The position numbers and the translations under genes are program-made. A stretch of 64,000 nucleotides of DNA from Sphingomonas sp. CBMAI 2297 (GTDB lineage: Bacteria > Pseudomonadota > Alphaproteobacteria > Sphingomonadales > Sphingomonadaceae), in assembly GCF_029870595.1 (NCBI RefSeq), contig NZ_JAPDIR010000002.1, positions 124,001 through 188,000 of the forward strand. The letters are read 5' to 3'. Position 1 is the first letter of the stretch, and each line of letters opens with the position of its first letter. Positions 8,030 to 18,100 of this stretch are shown here, piece after piece. Under the pieces are notes generated by a model. It did no database searches and was not told the DNA's origin. It worked only from the letters and a program-made list of their open reading frames with translations.

Positions 8030-9259
8030 ATGTCCGGTCGGAGTATCGCGGCTGTCGGCAAGGCGAGTGGAAGCGCCGAGAAATGGATCGCCGCAGTGCT
8101 AAGTGCCTGGGAAGTGAGCGGTCAGGCTGCGGTGTCCGCGCGCGGTCTGGCGCAGGTGACGGGGTTGCCGGCGTCGTCCATTTATCACCATTTTGGTGAT
8201 CTCGAACGTTTGTATGTGTGCGCGCACGAACATGCCCAGGCACTGGCGGCGGAGTGGTGCGGCGCGCGGCTGGACCAGCTTGCCGATGTGCCGGCGGGCG
8301 CCGATTCGCTGCCGGCGCTGCTTGCCGCGCTGATCGACGACTGGTGCGAGGGGCAGCGCGGGCTGGCCTTTGCCTGGCGCGAATGCCAGCTGCTGGTCGC
8401 GCGCGATCCGCGCTACGGCCCGGCCGCGCAGCGCTGGCGCACGCTCTGGGCGGGGTTCTGGCGCCATGTCTGCGACCGGCTGGGCATTCCCGGCACCGCG
8501 ACGATCACCGAACGGCTGTTCGACGGCGAGAGCTTCCTGCACATGATGCGCTGGCGCCGCTCGGTGGACCGCGCCGCGCTGGACGAGCTGTGCCGCGGCT
8601 GGGGCAATTGGCTGGGCGGCAGCCTGGCCGGGCCGGGGCCCTGGCGGGACATGGCGCGCGGCTGCGCCCAGCGTTCGGCGCGATTGCCCGAGGCGCGCGA
8701 CGAGACTGCCGAACGCATTGCCGAGGCGGCGGCGGCGATCGTCGCGCGGGGCGGCGTGGCCGGGGTGACGCATCGCGCGGTGGCGGCGGAGGCGGGGCTG
8801 ACGCTCGGCGTGGTCTCGCACAAGTTCCGCACGAGCGCCGAGCTGCTCGGATCGGCTTTCGAAGTCATCTATCGCCGCAACGTGCCGGCCGGCGAGCTCG
8901 AGGCCGAGCTTGCGGCGGCGACCGATGGCGACGGCCGGACCATGCTCGACAGGCTCGGCGAGCGGCCGGGCGCGGAAGAGTTCCGCCTGGCCACGTCCGA
9001 GCTGATGATGGCGGCGATGCGGGATCCGGCGCTGGCGCCCTTCGCCGCGCAGCTGCGCTATCTGCGCGGGCGCACCTCGCGATTGTTCCTGCAGGCGATG
9101 ATCGGCCGCGACCGCCCGATCGGGCCGCTGGACGCGGCGATCTTCTCGAGCTTCGCGATCGGCCAGGGCAATGCGCATCGCGGGCTGTCCGATGGCGAGC
9201 GCCAGGCGGCGAGCCTGGCCGAGACCGAAGCGCTGCTCGCCGTTCTGCGCGGCGGCTGA
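8030..9259 (+). CDS. Tandem TetR-type transcriptional regulator
   Basis: A 409-residue protein with two TetR-like halves, about twice the usual family length. The first helix-turn-helix is at about residues 28-58 (ARGLAQVTGLPASSIYHHFG). The second begins near residue 225 with ETAERIAEAAAAIVARGG and has the recognition region HRAVAAEAGLTLGVVSHKF. Each is followed by a helical region that could be a ligand-binding domain. The ATG at 8030 is preceded by GGGGGAG. It is divergent from the TonB receptor and 41 bases upstream of the MFS gene, so it probably controls one or both. The ligand is unknown. Confidence 0.85.
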   Translation: MSGRSIAAVGKASGSAEKWIAAVLSAWEVSGQAAVSARGLAQVTGLPASSIYHHFGDLERLYVCAHEHAQALAAEWCGARLDQLADVPAGADSLPALLAALIDDWCEGQRGLAFAWRECQLLVARDPRYGPAAQRWRTLWAGFWRHVCDRLGIPGTATITERLFDGESFLHMMRWRRSVDRAALDELCRGWGNWLGGSLAGPGPWRDMARGCAQRSARLPEARDETAERIAEAAAAIVARGGVAGVTHRAVAAEAGLTLGVVSHKFRTSAELLGSAFEVIYRRNVPAGELEAELAAATDGDGRTMLDRLGERPGAEEFRLATSELMMAAMRDPALAPFAAQLRYLRGRTSRLFLQAMIGRDRPIGPLDAAIFSSFAIGQGNAHRGLSDGERQAASLAETEALLAVLRGG

Positions 9260-9300
9260 CGGTCGCATATTTGTCATCCCGCTCGGCCAGAGGGGGCGGC

Positions 9301-10635
9301 GTGAGCGGGGATATCGGATCGAGTCGAACCGAGCGGCTGAGCCGGGTGGACCTGTTCGTCTTCTCCTCCCCGGTCATCCTGTTCCAGGCGATCGAGCTGG
9401 CCTGGCGGACCTATCTCCCCGCCTTCTTCGCCACGACGCTGGCGCTGCCGATCGCGGCGGTGGGCATGCTGCTGCTCGCCGCGCGGCTGTTCGACGGGCT
9501 GATCGATCCGTGCATCGGCTGGGCGAGCGACCGGTTCCCGACGCGCTTCGGCCTGCGCCGGCCATGGATGGCGCTGGGGGCGCCGCTGGTCGGCCTGGGC
9601 GCGCTCGGGCTGTTCTGGGCGGTGCCCGGCACCGGCATCGCGACGCTCGCCGCCTGGAGCCTGGTCTTCCACCTCGGCTACACGCTGATCGCCACGCCGC
9701 ATGGCGGCTGGGGGCTGGAGCTGTCGCGCGATGCGCATGAGCGCGTGCGGGTGATGGGGGCCAAGGTGTGGGTGGCGATGGCGGGGATGATCGTCACCCT
9801 GGTGCTGCCGAGCCTGCTCGAGCGCGGCTTCGGGCTGGGGCGGGCGGCGCAGGTGGGAGCGCTGGGCGCGGCGATCGTGCTGCTCGCGCCGATCACGGTG
9901 GCGCTGGTCCTCCGGCGGATCCGCGAGCCGGACGCGCCCTCGATCGCGCGTGTCGCCAATCCCTTCGCCCTATTCGCCGGCATGCTGCGCACGCGCGAGA
10001 TGCGGCGCATCCTGATGCTCTACGGGCTGGTCGGCATGGCCGATGCCGCCGCGGCCGGCACGTTCCTGTTCTTCGTCGAGCAGGCGCTGGCGCTGCCCGG
10101 CTGGGGAAGCACGCTGATGCTCGTCCAGGCCGTGGTGCCGCTCGTCCTGCTGCCCTTCTGGGCGCGGATGAGCCGGCGCTTCGGCAAGCGGCGGGTGCTG
10201 CTGGCCGGCTATGGCTGGCAGGCGCTGGTGGCGCCGCTGGCGCTGCTGCTGCCCATGGGCGGGCTGGCGGCGCTCGTCCTCTGGCTGATCGCGCGCAGCC
10301 TGGTCTTCGGAGTCGACTATATGTTGCTGCGCGCGATGGTGGGCGACATCACCCGGCGCGAAGTGGAGCAGGGGCAGCGCTGGGCGTCGAGCCGCTATGC
10401 GCTGTTCAACGTCACGCTCCGGCTGGCGATGGGGCTGGGCGTGGCCGCGGCGCTGGGGGCACTCGGCTGGGCCGGCTTCGCGCCGGGCGAGCCCGGGCAG
10501 GCCGATGCGCTGCTGGCGGTGCGCGCCGCCTATGCGCTGCCGCCGGCGGTCGCGGCGCTGGCCGCCTGCATCCTGCTGTTCCGCGGCGGCGAAGCGCGTG
10601 CGGTGGAACGGCGCGACGCGGCGCTGGCGGCCTGA
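9301..10635 (+). CDS. MFS transporter of the GPH (glycoside-pentoside-hexuronide:cation) type
   Basis: A 444-residue membrane protein with about 12 hydrophobic segments. It matches the GPH/MFS_2 pattern: an N-terminal P-x-x-I-x-D-like stretch (RLFDGLIDPCIGWASDRF) and the loop RFGLRRPWMALGAP. Such proteins import sugars or glycosides with Na+ or H+. The GTG at 9301 has AGAGGGGG about 7 bases upstream. It follows the tandem TetR gene closely and may be its target. Substrate specificity cannot be read from sequence. Confidence 0.85.
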   Translation: MSGDIGSSRTERLSRVDLFVFSSPVILFQAIELAWRTYLPAFFATTLALPIAAVGMLLLAARLFDGLIDPCIGWASDRFPTRFGLRRPWMALGAPLVGLGALGLFWAVPGTGIATLAAWSLVFHLGYTLIATPHGGWGLELSRDAHERVRVMGAKVWVAMAGMIVTLVLPSLLERGFGLGRAAQVGALGAAIVLLAPITVALVLRRIREPDAPSIARVANPFALFAGMLRTREMRRILMLYGLVGMADAAAAGTFLFFVEQALALPGWGSTLMLVQAVVPLVLLPFWARMSRRFGKRRVLLAGYGWQALVAPLALLLPMGGLAALVLWLIARSLVFGVDYMLLRAMVGDITRREVEQGQRWASSRYALFNVTLRLAMGLGVAAALGALGWAGFAPGEPGQADALLAVRAAYALPPAVAALAACILLFRGGEARAVERRDAALAA

Positions 10636-10650
10636 TCCCCCGAAAAGAAA

Positions 10651-10680
10651 GGGCCGCCGCATCGGATGATGCGACGGCCC
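10651..10680. terminator. Bidirectional intrinsic terminator
   Basis: A 13-base stem (10651-10663 with 10668-10680, one mismatch) and loop GGAT sit between the convergent MFS and TonB-receptor genes. On the minus strand it is followed by TTTCTTTTC, a good U-rich tail for the receptor transcript. On the plus strand only TTC follows. Confidence 0.8.
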
Positions 10681-10700
10681 TTCAGTGGTCGCGGAGGCGA

Positions 10701-13580
10701 TCAGAGCTTCAGGCGCGCGCCGAACAGGATCGTGCGGCCGAAATGATTATACTCATAGTTCCGGTTCGCGGCGGTGTCGGTGTAGCGATCGCGATAGGCA
10801 TCGGTGAGGTTGGTGCCCTCTACCGACAGCTCGATCCAGTCGGTGAGCTTGTAGCGGACCGAGGCATCGACATTGGTGATCGCGTTATAGCCTTCGAACA
10901 CATTGCCCGTGCCCGATCCCGCATCGACATAGGGCCCGCGATAGCTGACCGAGGCGCGCGCGCTGAACTTCTTGTCCTCATAATAGAGCGTCGCGTTGAA
11001 CGCCCGCTTCGACACGCCGTAGAGCGTCGACTTGAACGGCAGGTTCGGCAGCGCGATCGTGCCGGTGGCGCTGACCGCGGTTCCCGGTGCCGACTGCATA
11101 TAGGTCGCGGTCGAATCGATGAAGGTCGCGTTCGCGATGCCGCCGAAGTTCTTGAGGAAGCCCGGCAGGAAGCGGAACGGCGCCTGGATCGCGATTTCGG
11201 CGCCCTTGAGCGAGGCGCCGGTGCCGTTGATCGTCGTCACCACCGTCCAGATCGGCATGGCGAGCCTGGCCGGATCCAGGAAGGCCGGCGAGGATGCCGC
11301 GAGCACATTGGCGGGAAGGCCGGTCGACAGGAAGGTCTGCTCGGTCAGGGTCCGGCTGACCGGGAAGCTCTTCACGTCCTTCTTGAACAGCGCCACCGAG
11401 AAGATCGACTGCGGCGCGAAATACCATTCGGCCGCAAGATCATAGGAGGTGGCGCGATAGGGATCGAGGTTCGGATTGCCGAAATTGACCCGATAGTTGA
11501 AACCGTCCGCCGAGCCGCCCGGCGTCAGGCTGCCCAGCGTCGGGCGCGTCATCACATCGGCGATGGCGGCGCGCAGGATGAGCTTCTCCGTCGGGAACAG
11601 GGCGAGGTTGGCCGCGGGCAGCCAGTCGCCATAGGTCCGCTTCAGCGTGACCGGCGTGGTGCCGTTGATGCCGGTCGCGGTCTGGGAGGTGGAGGCATAG
11701 CGGATGCCGGCGTTGAGCGCGTAGCGCAGTCCGAGCAGTTCTCCCTTGGCGTCGAACTGGAGATAGCCGCCCTTCACTTCCTCGATGACGGAGCGGTTGT
11801 TGCCGACGTCGAGCGCCAGCGCGCGATTGTAGAGTCCGGTATATCTGGCGGCCGCATCGATGTTCGCGACCACCCAGCTGGTGGTGGTGCCCGCCGGCTG
11901 GCCGGCATTGCCGAGATTGACCAGCTCGGTCAGCGCCGGGGTGGCCTGGAAACCATAGACCGCGGTCGGCCCGAAGGCCGAGCTGGGCGAGCAGGTGATC
12001 GTGCGCAGCACCAGGTCGAGCCCGCCATTGCCGCACACCGCGGTATCGCGCTGGAACGCCTTCACTTCGTAATCGAAGCGGCGATACATCGCGCCCGACT
12101 TGATCTGGAAGCCTTCGGTCACGTCCCATTCGGTGCGCAGCTGCGCGGTGCGGAACTTGTTGGTGACGTTCGACGGGCGGTCGCGGATCTCGGCGAGCTG
12201 GAAGTTCGCGGGATCGGTGACGCTGGTGCCGAAGGTGAGCACCGGGCGCTTCATGTCGGTATAGTCGTAGCGATAATTCTGCGCGTCGCGATCGTCGAGG
12301 ATCAGCGTGGTCTCGACCGGGATGTCGGCGTTCGACCTGGAGAAGCCGCCGAGCAGAGTGAAGCGGAAGCTGTCGCCGAGATCCTGGTCCCAGGTGCCGC
12401 CGAGCTGGTAGAATTCGGTATCGGACTTGCGCAGATAATGTTCGGTACGAACCCAGGCATCGTTGATCGTCGCCGAGATCATGTTGTTGTTGGCGTCATA
12501 GACCGGGTTCACGATGTCCATCGCGCGCTCGTTCGAGCGGGCCAGCACTTCCAGCCACTTCTCCTCGCGGGTTTCCTTGAACCGCGAATAAAGACCGTCG
12601 ATCGAGATCTTGGTGGCGTCGCTCGGCGCCCATTGAACGCTGCCGGTCACGCCGAGCCGCTCGCGATCATGCCCGACGATGCCGTAGCGCGGGATGCGCG
12701 GATGGAAGGCGAGGGCGGCCTTGGTGCAGGCGGCATTGCCCAGCCAGCCATTGCCGGAATTGGGCGTGGCGAAGCACGACGTGCCGTTGACTGAGTCGAA
12801 CGCGGCCTGGGCCCAGCGCACCGAATTGTTGCCGAGCTCGACATTGTCGGTCTTCGAATAGGCGGCCGAAACCGAGGCGCCGAGCGTGCCGTCGGGCGAC
12901 TTCCACGAGAGCAGGCCGGCCGCGCGCGGCCCCCAGTTCTTGGACAGGTCGTTATAGCTGCCCTGGATCGATCCGACGAAGGTGAAGCCGGCCTTGCCGG
13001 CAAGCGGATTGCCGGTGTTCAGGTCGACGACCGCGCCGAGCGAACCTTCGTCGAGCGATGCCTCGGCGGTCTTGTGGACGACCAGAGAGGTGAACAGTTC
13101 GGAAGCGAAGACATTGAAATCGAATGCCCGGTCGCGATTGGCCGAGGCGCCGTCGGTCGAGGTGGCGACCGTCTCGAGCCCGTTGAGGCGGACGCGAGTG
13201 AATTGCGCGCTGAGGCCGCGAACGGTGATCGCGCGGCCTTCGCCGGCGTCGCGCTGGATCGAGATGCCCGGAATGCGCTGGAGCGACTCCGCGAGATTCT
13301 GGTCGGGGAACTTGGCGATGTCCTCGGCGACAACCGCATCGACCGACGATACCGACTCGCGCTTCAGGTTGAGCGCCTTTTGGAGCGACTGGCGGAAACC
13401 GGTGACAACAATGGCGCCATCGGTGCCCTGGTCCTGTTCCTGCACGCCCGGGGCGGCGGGCGCCGCCTGCGTGTCCTGCGCCTCCTGCGCGAGCGCCGGG
13501 GTCACGATGCCGGTGCCGGCCATCACGGCAAGCAAAGCGCCGGCACACCACAGATTCCGCCTCAAAATCCCTTTACGCAT
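10701..13580 (-). CDS. Large TonB-dependent receptor (Xanthomonas/Caulobacter subtype)
   Basis: A 959-residue receptor. The signal peptide ends at about ALAQEA. The plug has the subtype signature AIVVTGFRQSL, then KFPDQNLAESLQRIPGISI and ITVRGLSAQFTRVRLNGLE, and the barrel closes with LFGARLKL. This subtype is typically found with carbohydrate-utilisation genes. The ATG at 13580 has GGGAG about 7 bases upstream. It lies 113 bases downstream of the DUF885 gene on the same strand and may end a LamG-DUF885-receptor transcript, although it could have its own promoter. Uptake of pectin-derived oligosaccharides is inferred from context. Confidence 0.9.
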   Translation of the reverse strand: MRKGILRRNLWCAGALLAVMAGTGIVTPALAQEAQDTQAAPAAPGVQEQDQGTDGAIVVTGFRQSLQKALNLKRESVSSVDAVVAEDIAKFPDQNLAESLQRIPGISIQRDAGEGRAITVRGLSAQFTRVRLNGLETVATSTDGASANRDRAFDFNVFASELFTSLVVHKTAEASLDEGSLGAVVDLNTGNPLAGKAGFTFVGSIQGSYNDLSKNWGPRAAGLLSWKSPDGTLGASVSAAYSKTDNVELGNNSVRWAQAAFDSVNGTSCFATPNSGNGWLGNAACTKAALAFHPRIPRYGIVGHDRERLGVTGSVQWAPSDATKISIDGLYSRFKETREEKWLEVLARSNERAMDIVNPVYDANNNMISATINDAWVRTEHYLRKSDTEFYQLGGTWDQDLGDSFRFTLLGGFSRSNADIPVETTLILDDRDAQNYRYDYTDMKRPVLTFGTSVTDPANFQLAEIRDRPSNVTNKFRTAQLRTEWDVTEGFQIKSGAMYRRFDYEVKAFQRDTAVCGNGGLDLVLRTITCSPSSAFGPTAVYGFQATPALTELVNLGNAGQPAGTTTSWVVANIDAAARYTGLYNRALALDVGNNRSVIEEVKGGYLQFDAKGELLGLRYALNAGIRYASTSQTATGINGTTPVTLKRTYGDWLPAANLALFPTEKLILRAAIADVMTRPTLGSLTPGGSADGFNYRVNFGNPNLDPYRATSYDLAAEWYFAPQSIFSVALFKKDVKSFPVSRTLTEQTFLSTGLPANVLAASSPAFLDPARLAMPIWTVVTTINGTGASLKGAEIAIQAPFRFLPGFLKNFGGIANATFIDSTATYMQSAPGTAVSATGTIALPNLPFKSTLYGVSKRAFNATLYYEDKKFSARASVSYRGPYVDAGSGTGNVFEGYNAITNVDASVRYKLTDWIELSVEGTNLTDAYRDRYTDTAANRNYEYNHFGRTILFGARLKL

Positions 13581-13693
13581 CCCAATTCTCCCATGATCAG
13601 TGTTTCCGGGTCGCGCCGCCCGTGCGGCTCGCCCGGCATTCCGGCCGGCTTGCGCCAGCTCTCTGTGATTTCTCGGCCGGCTCTTGCCCGCCC

Positions 13694-15178
13694 TTATGCG
13701 ATCATCGCGAAGCGCCTGCGCCCGTCGGCGAGCAGCTTGCGGTGAAATTTCCTGAGCGATTCCGGTCCGTTGCACTGCGCGACGGACCCCAGACGGGCCA
13801 GCCCGAGCCAAGTGAGCGCCTCCGCGGCGCGCATGGCGGGTTCAATGCAGATTCGCTCGATATCCTGCGCCATTGGCGCGAAATAAGCCGCCTCTCCCTG
13901 CAGTGTCGCGAGCTTGCTGCTCGTCTGTGCCAGCGTTTCTTGTCTGATATGGACACCGGTGTCAACCAATCCGCGGCCGATCCGGAACAGCAGCCAGTGC
14001 AAATGGCCGAGCAGCGCAGGGTCGTTGCCGGCAAAGGCGCCCTGGTCCGCCATCAGCTGTTCGGCATAGATCGCCCAGCCCTCGGCGAAGGTGGGGGCAT
14101 ATTCGATGCGCAGCGGATGCGGGTTCGCGGCCGCCTCGATGGGCAGCTGGATCATGTGCCCAGGCAGCAGCTCGTGATGGACGACAGCGGGCAACGTCCA
14201 GGAAGGACGGTCGCGGATGCGCGCCAGGTCGGGGAAATAGGCGCCCGCCATGCCGGGGGCGGGGATGGTGCGATAGCCCTGCTTGCCCTCGGCCTCTTCC
14301 TGCGGCGTCATCCTCAGCGCCGATACGTTCAGGCATTCGGGCGGCAACGGCCCGAACAGCGCGGGCAGGCGCGCGGGGACGGTGGCGAGCGCCGCGTTCA
14401 TATCGGCCACCGCACGATTCCTGCCGGCATCGTCGTCGCTGTAGAGGAAGCGGGGATCCTTGAACGCGGCGCTGATCCGGGCGCCGACCGAACCCTGGGA
14501 ATAGCCCAGGCGCCTGAGCACGGCATCGGCGCGGGCCGTGAGCGTTTCGGCCATGGCAAGCATCCGGCGATGCGCCTCGGCCGGGTCGATGGCGGCGCCA
14601 TAGTGCCGCTCGAGCAGCAGCGCGAAATAGCGGGCGCCGCCGGGGAAGCGGCTGGTGCCGGGTTCCCGCGGCGCGCGGGGGGCGAGTTCCCCGAGCAGCC
14701 GGGCCTGGCCGGCGAGCGCCGCCGCGGCGGGCCCCGTCGCCTTGTCGGCGGCCGCGGCAATGCCGGAGCGGGTCTTTTCGAGCAGCGGTGCCGGCAGGAT
14801 CACGCCGCGCCGGGCATCCGCTGCGATCCGCGCATTCTCGGCTTCGATATGATGGGGATCGGGTGCCTTGTCGCGCCAGGCGCCGGCATTGGGGGCGACG
14901 GCATAGGGCGAGCGGCCCAGCCGGCCCACGGGCAGGCTGCGGAGCAGCGCGGCGTCGACGGCGAGGCCGGCGCGCACCGTCTCCAGATCGATCCGGGCCG
15001 AGGGCGAGAGGGACAGGGGATCGAAGCCCCGCAGCCGCGCGAGCTTTGCGGTGGGCGTGTCGAGCTTCGCCAGGCCGTCGAGCGCGGCACGCAGGTCGGC
15101 GTCGCGGTTCGGCGCGGCAAGGGCGGCGCGGGGAAGCGCGGCGGCGCCGGCGGCGGCGAGGAACTGGCGGCGATGCAT
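13694..15178 (-). CDS. Exported DUF885 protein (putative metallopeptidase-like)
   Basis: A 494-residue DUF885 protein. The N-terminus MHRRQFLAAAG carries a twin-arginine motif and a signal peptide ending at about ALAA. The zinc-type motif HHELLPGH is at 334-341, with E336 as the likely catalytic residue and a downstream EGWAIYAEQL helix that could supply the third ligand. Members of this family are annotated as possible M1/M3-like carboxypeptidases without firm function. The start follows GGAGG by 6 bases, 14 bases after the large LamG gene, so the two are co-transcribed. Why a peptidase-like protein sits in a pectin locus is unclear. Its coding sequence contains the perfect palindrome GACACCGGTGTC at 13952-13963. 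Confidence 0.85.
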   Translation of the reverse strand: MHRRQFLAAAGAAALPRAALAAPNRDADLRAALDGLAKLDTPTAKLARLRGFDPLSLSPSARIDLETVRAGLAVDAALLRSLPVGRLGRSPYAVAPNAGAWRDKAPDPHHIEAENARIAADARRGVILPAPLLEKTRSGIAAAADKATGPAAAALAGQARLLGELAPRAPREPGTSRFPGGARYFALLLERHYGAAIDPAEAHRRMLAMAETLTARADAVLRRLGYSQGSVGARISAAFKDPRFLYSDDDAGRNRAVADMNAALATVPARLPALFGPLPPECLNVSALRMTPQEEAEGKQGYRTIPAPGMAGAYFPDLARIRDRPSWTLPAVVHHELLPGHMIQLPIEAAANPHPLRIEYAPTFAEGWAIYAEQLMADQGAFAGNDPALLGHLHWLLFRIGRGLVDTGVHIRQETLAQTSSKLATLQGEAAYFAPMAQDIERICIEPAMRAAEALTWLGLARLGSVAQCNGPESLRKFHRKLLADGRRRFAMIA

Positions 15179-15192
15179 CGCGGTCCTCCGGT

Positions 15193-18100
15193 TCAGCGGG
15201 GCAGGGGCACCAGGTTGTTCCGCAGCGTCACTTCCGGAGCATCGCCCGGCAGCGCGACGCGGACGCGGGCGGCGCCCCGGGGCAGCGCGAGCCGCAGCGT
15301 GGCGGTCTTGGGCGCAAGATCGGTCGGCGCGGCGAGGGCGGGTATGGCGGCGGTCGCCAATGCCTTGCCGGCTTCGTCCTCGATCACGAGCGTGCCGCCC
15401 GGCACATCCTTTGCGCCCAGGCTGTGCACCGTGACCGCGATCCGGCCGCCTTTCACCACCAGGTCGTCGCTGCCGATGCCCAGGTCGGGCCGCGCGGCGA
15501 CGTCCTCGCCCGCCGTCTTCAGCAGGAACTCGATCTCGGTCGTCGCATGCGGCGCGAAGGTGACGCGAGTCGCGGCGCTGCGTTCGAGGTGGAGCGGCGT
15601 GGTGGTGCCGTTCGTCACCATCTCCCATTCGCCGGCGGCCACGTTCCAGGTCGACATCTCGGCAGATTGCGGCGTGTCGCCGGTATTGTAGGCGATCACC
15701 TTGAAGCGCGTGGGCGTTGCGCCGGGCAGCAGGATCGCGGTCTTGAGCGCGCCTTCCGGGTCGTCGAAGCGCCAGCTCACCGTGTTGCCCGGCCAGGTCT
15801 GGTTGCGGCGCAGCGCGATGCCGCCCAGCCGCTCGCGCTGGAGGATCTCGTTGGGCTGGTCGACCCGGTCGGACCACCAATGGCCTTCGGTATACATATA
15901 CTGGCGCTGCGACTTGTCCGCGATCGCCGCGGCGTGGAGCGATTCCAGATATCCGGTGTCGCCGCTCGCGTCCCAGGCGGCCCATTGCTCGAAGGCGCCG
16001 CCCTTCCGTGCCTTGTCGGCGAGCGTCTTGGCCCAGTCCGTGCCGGTGCCGAGCAGCTTGATCACATTCTCGTTGATGTCCTGCACCGAAGTGGGGCCGC
16101 TCTTGCCCACCCGGGCGAGAATCGGGGCAAGATATTTCCCGTCGCCGGTGAAGCGATATGCCGCCCAGGCCGCCTGGAGCGGCGTGGAGGCGCCGCCGCC
16201 ATCGCCGGCGCGCTCGGCATCGGTGCGCCAGTTGATCTCGTTGGGCCAGCTCCAGTTGCCCCTGGCGTCCTGCTTGCCATGGGCGAGCAGGCCGTCGACG
16301 GTGCCGGTGATCAGGCCGCGCGCATCGGGATTGCCGTTGTAGAGCCCGATCAGCGTCGGTGCGTGGAGGACGACCCAGCTATAGGGCTTCTGCCACTCGA
16401 ACGGTCCCTCGCGGTACATCTTCCGCGCGCCGTACCAGTTGCTGGCGAAGTGCAGATGGCCGGCGGGGTTGGGGAGGATGACGGTCTTGAGCGCCTTCAC
16501 CGTCGCCATCAGCCGCTCGATCGCGCGCGGCTCGCCCCAGTTGAGGTAGAGCCGCTCGGCGTCCGAGTTCATGCCCTCCTCATACGCATGCAGCTCGTCG
16601 GTGGTGATATGGCCGAGGCCGTTCACCATCATGCCGTTCCGATACACCGCGTCCGAGAGCGCGCGGAGCGATGCGTTGATCTTGTCCGGATCGACGCCCA
16701 TCAGCGCCAGGCCCGGCCATTGCTGGGTCAGGTCGGTATCGTCGGAGATGCCGCCGCCGAAATCGCCATAGGGAACCTGGCGATTGTCGATCCACCAGTT
16801 CACGAACTGGCGCGTGATCTTCAGATCCTCGAGCTGGCGGAAGGCCCAGAGCGGCACGCCGGCGGGCGCTTCGGGCTGCTTGAACGCGGGCAGGTTCTGG
16901 GCGCCGTAGCTGATGTCAGCCCAGTAGCGACGGCCCTCGACATGGTCGGGATCGACGCGGAGCAGGTCGCCGATATCGGCGAAGACGCGGGCATACAGGG
17001 CGGCGCGCTTCGAGGCGGTATGCTCCTCGACCAGGAAGCCCCAATTGTCCTTCACCTGGTTGAACCGGTCGGCGACGTGCTCGGGGAGCGCGGCGGCGCG
17101 GTCCTTGAACACCAGGCGGACGTTCATGCCGTCGAGCGATGCCGGGCCGAAATCGGCGGCGGCGGAAGCGATGGCGAGATAGAGGCTGTCATTGGTGAGG
17201 ATGCGGTCGCGCAGGTCGAGCCAGAGCGTGCGCGCCTCGCCGGGGCGGACCGAGACGGACAGGTCGATCATGTCGCGGCCCGGCCAGATCGGGTCCTTCA
17301 CCCTGATGTTGAGCGGGATCAGCCCGTCCTTGCCGGGCGCGACCTTGAGCGCGGGAAGGTCGATCGCGATGCCGTCGAGCCCGTCGCGGCTGTGCTCCCA
17401 GCCATAGTTCCAGGCGCGGGCGAGCGCGCGGCCGGGAAAGGCGTCGCCAAAGCCCGAGGGGATCAGGACATGGACGATCGGCATGGCGCCCTCGACATGC
17501 GCGGCGGCGCTGGTCGCGGCGGCGCTGCCCGCGCCGGCCGCTGCCGAACCGGCGCCGGGGGGCAGGGCGAGCACGGTGTTGCGCTCGTCGGCGGGATAGC
17601 GGCCGCGGATGAACTTGTTCAGCGGGGCGAGCGCGGCGAGATCGGCGGAGACCTGGGCATTCACCGTATAGCTGAGCTTGAAGCTGCCCTCGGGCTCGCT
17701 GGCGGCACCGACGTCATAGGCCCAGATCTCCTGGATCGGTTGCTCCTGCATCCCATTGGTGAAGCGGAGCGTGCCGCCCTGCGCGGTACCGAGGGACGTG
17801 ACGCTGCGAACCACGCCCTGGGGGCGTTTCGCGAGGTTGCGGAAGCCGGCGCCGTCCGCGCTATAGTCGAGCGCGCCATAGGCGGCACCGCGGATCTCGA
17901 CGCGGTTGAACTTCTCGGCGGCGGGGACGGTCAGCGTGTAGGTCTTGCCGCCTTCGACATAGACGTTCCAGTCGGGCAGCTCGAAATAATCGTCGCGGCC
18001 GGGGAGCTTCGAGCGATTATAGACGCCGGGCCAGGTCGTCTCGGCGATGCCGTCCACGCCCTTCCACATCCATTCCTTCAAGTCCTTCGCATCGGCGAAC

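Noticed and set aside
13952..13963. Perfect palindrome GACACCGGTGTC inside the DUF885 gene, matching the LacI operator core
   Set aside because: It lies in the middle of coding sequence (Val-Asp-Thr-Gly-Val codons) far from any start. It could be a decoy or roadblock site but coincidence is likely, so it is not listed as an operator.
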